64,000 bases of DNA from Candidula unifasciata. Taxonomy: Eukaryota; Mollusca; Gastropoda; Stylommatophora; Geomitridae. The translations under genes and the position numbers were made by a program. The stretch is taken from the NCBI GenBank assembly GCA_905116865.2, contig CAJHNH020002668.1:572501-636500 (forward strand). Direction: 5' to 3'. The notes under the pieces were generated by a model. The model saw only the letters and a list, made by a program, of their open reading frames with translations. It was not told the DNA's origin and ran no database searches. Of this stretch, positions 62,065 through 64,000 are shown piece after piece. Each line of letters starts with the position of its first letter. Within the stretch, counting starts at the first letter, position 1.

Positions 62065-62370
62065 CAGAAGACCTTCTTCTTCTTCTTCTTCGCGTTCACC
62101 AGCTGTACACTCTGGCGGAAGGTTCTGGTTGCTCGTTCACTACTGAACTGCAGTCCTGCTCCAGAACCTGAGTGTTGCGTGTGCATCAGTTTTACAGATC
62201 TCATTCTCTTGAATACAGACTGTTGGTTCCTTGCCTCTCCGGCAGATGCACTCCGACTTCAAAGAAAGCTCCCCAATTAGTCGACTCTTACGACATGCAT
62301 TTGGGTAGGCAGTGGGTCTATTCTTGTTTTCCCCACAATGGGGCCCCGGAACCCACGCAGGGGTGCAGAG
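62065..62370 (-). mobile_element. SINE family B, full antisense copy
   Basis: Complement of family B from (cttctt)n tail at 62071 through tcaccagctgtacactctgg, ctgcagtcctgctccagaac, gcatcagttttacagatctc, ccggcagatgcactccgact, cgactcttacgacatgcatt, acaatggggccccgg. Confidence 0.83.
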
Positions 62371-62429
62371 GACCTGTTGATTGATGATTGCCACTGTCCA
62401 GAGAAAGGTCTTTTTATTTTACTTACTTT

Positions 62430-62583
62430 TAAAATGGTAGTTGCCTGGTAGGTAACCCACCCAGGCAACAAATTCCTGCAGAAGTCTGATGTGTTGGCCG
62501 ACAGGCGCATATATCTCAGTTATATTGCAAACGGGCCTAACGCATTTATATCTTTGGATAAGTGCACAAGAAGAAGAAGAAGA
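62430..62583 (+). mobile_element. Interspersed repeat family F copy
   Basis: Contains aacaaattcctgcagaagtc, tgatgtgttggccgacaggc and ends gtgcacaagaagaagaagaa. It shares agaagtc.gatgtgttggccga with the antisense copy at the window's right edge. Confidence 0.6.
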
Positions 62584-63790
62584 AATGATAGTTGACTTAA
62601 CATTGGTAAGAGGGAAATAACAGTTTAAAATACTGAATGTACATCACCACTGTTTTACTAAAGGCATGATAGATGGCAAAATTGTTATGGAAACAGGGTA
62701 TAGTTACCTCATTTGTCTTGGTTCAGTTGATGTTACTGAGGGAAAAATATACATGCATTCGAGCAAGGAATGAGGATCACAATTATTAAAATATTTAACT
62801 AGTGAATTACATATCTTGGTTGAATAGAAATTTATTTCTGAACAAAGAGGACACAAACAATAGCTGGCACAATTTTTTCCCCTGACATCTTTTGCTGTAT
62901 CTTATCAGGTGCGTATTACATAAACAGTTAAATAAAATGAAGCAAATAAATTAATCTTTCACAACTGAAATGCAAAATTGGCCACTCTTAAAAAGTAACT
63001 GCCTTTTTTAGCAAGGCATGTGCAGGTTCACGGAAATATCTTTTTGTTTACACAAATGACAGAGGTGATTGATCGTAGCCGTTTCAAGAAATCTTAGGGC
63101 TTTGCCGTTGGTTGACATTTTTTTAAGAATTTGAATTGTGATCTCCTTGTTTACGTGACCACTTGATCAATATTTGTGTTCCTTTGTTCAGATTTACAAT
63201 GGGGAAACAGTGCTTTAAAATTATTTCTGTTAATTTTTTGATTTCATGTTTGTTTTTTTAGTTCAGTTTAAAGTGCTGTTATTTTAGTTCACTGTTACGA
63301 ATTATTAGTAGGCTGTTGGGCTAGTTAGAGTTACTTGCGAATCCCGTAATCATATTCTGGGGGTTTTAAAAACAGTAAGGGAACATTATTATTGAATGTA
63401 ATGCACATATTATGTATTAGTGAATGAGAATGTACCATAGACACACGTGTATTGTCCACTGCATTATGATTTGTTTTTGGGCCATGTTTTCCCACATAGG
63501 CACATATTAAAGTACTTCTAATTTTAATGTAGTATGTACATAGCCATACATAGTATGCACGTGACCACTTTTTCTTTAATATTAGAGATTTTAGAGCATG
63601 TAGTTAAAAGTATTTACCATATGTGCTGCACACGAATGAAAGAATCAAGAACTGACCTTACTACACAGAATATTACCCCTCCTTAGTAGCAGATGAAAAG
63701 TTCCCATACGGATGTGCTTTCTTTGTGGAAAGAAATTTTAAAATTGTCAAAGTAGGAGCTTTAGGTTATAATTGTGACTTATGTGTGCCA
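62584..63790. other. Intron, mostly unique; repeat fragment at 62860-62930
   Basis: The only recognised item is the gcacaattttttcccctgac / tgctgtatcttatcaggtgc segment shared with 15105 and 43595. Confidence 0.5.
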
Positions 63791-63794
63791 TATC

Positions 63795-64000
63795 TTCTTC
63801 TTCTTCTTCTGCGTTCATCCGAAGATGTAATTGCATTGTGTCCGTTTACAGCATGGCTGTGATATTTGCACCTTTCGGCCAACACATCCGACTTCTACGG
63901 GCATTTGTTTACCGGGTTAGCCTTCCCGGTTGTGCGCCATATAAAATGGTTTAGCATTGCTCGCCACCAAGTTATATGATACTGCGTCCCAATGTCGAAC
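63795..64000 (-). mobile_element. Interspersed repeat family F, antisense copy running off the window
   Basis: Starts with (ttc)n, then gcgttcatccgaagatgtaa, tcggccaacacatccgactt, ctacgggcatttgtttaccg and gttagccttcccggttgtgc. It is cut by the window end. Confidence 0.6.

Overview
The window is eukaryotic nuclear DNA carrying one multi-exon protein-coding gene on the + strand, a kinesin light chain (KLC). It is the cargo-adaptor subunit of conventional kinesin-1. Fifteen coding-exon positions, with GT-AG junctions and compatible phases throughout, can be read from the ATG at 581 to a donor after 51854, giving about 577 codons. The 5' UTR exon or exons upstream of 553 and the final C-terminal exon or exons lie outside the window or were not recognised. 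The gene therefore spans at least 51 kb and probably the whole window. The invertebrate-type KLC sequence, kilobase introns and dense tRNA-derived SINEs, non-LTR retrotransposon debris and minisatellites suggest a mollusc, perhaps a gastropod. That assignment is inference only.

Protein layout: exons 1-3 (553-5243) encode the N-terminal coiled coil that pairs with kinesin heavy chain. Exon 4 (8029-8113) encodes the acidic linker with an LFP-acidic-like motif. Exons 5-13 (9878-36991) encode the TPR solenoid that binds cargo adaptors. Exons 14-15 (42936-51854) encode the Ser/Arg-rich C-terminal tail, ending in the conserved RSGSF-type basic helix.

The main observation is that two TPR exons are each present twice. 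Exon 6 occurs as 6a (14066-14153) and 6b (14752-14839). Exon 9 occurs as 9a (23178-23267) and 9b (26800-26889). Within each pair the copies have identical length, identical phase, intact splice sites, about 77-79% identical protein and heavily diverged synonymous positions. This is the signature of old, selected, mutually exclusive alternative exons. For pair 6 the reading frame itself enforces exclusivity. Together they could give four versions of the cargo-binding surface. Two small frame-preserving candidate cassette exons (57371-57409 and 60172-60192) follow exon 15.

The introns hold at least six interspersed repeat families, here called A-F. Several are clearly tRNA-derived SINEs, and target-site duplications are visible for A and B. 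There are 3' remnants of several non-LTR retrotransposon families (reverse-transcriptase tails and RNase H-like ends on both strands). Class II MITEs comprise two hAT-like with 8-bp TSDs, one piggyBac-like with TTAA, one pogo-like, and one other with about 20-bp TIRs. More than twenty minisatellite arrays are present, the largest a 32-bp satellite at 46300-48260. Several arrays are tandem amplifications of a transposon fragment, and several abut KLC exon borders. No second gene, rRNA, functional tRNA or CRISPR array is supported.
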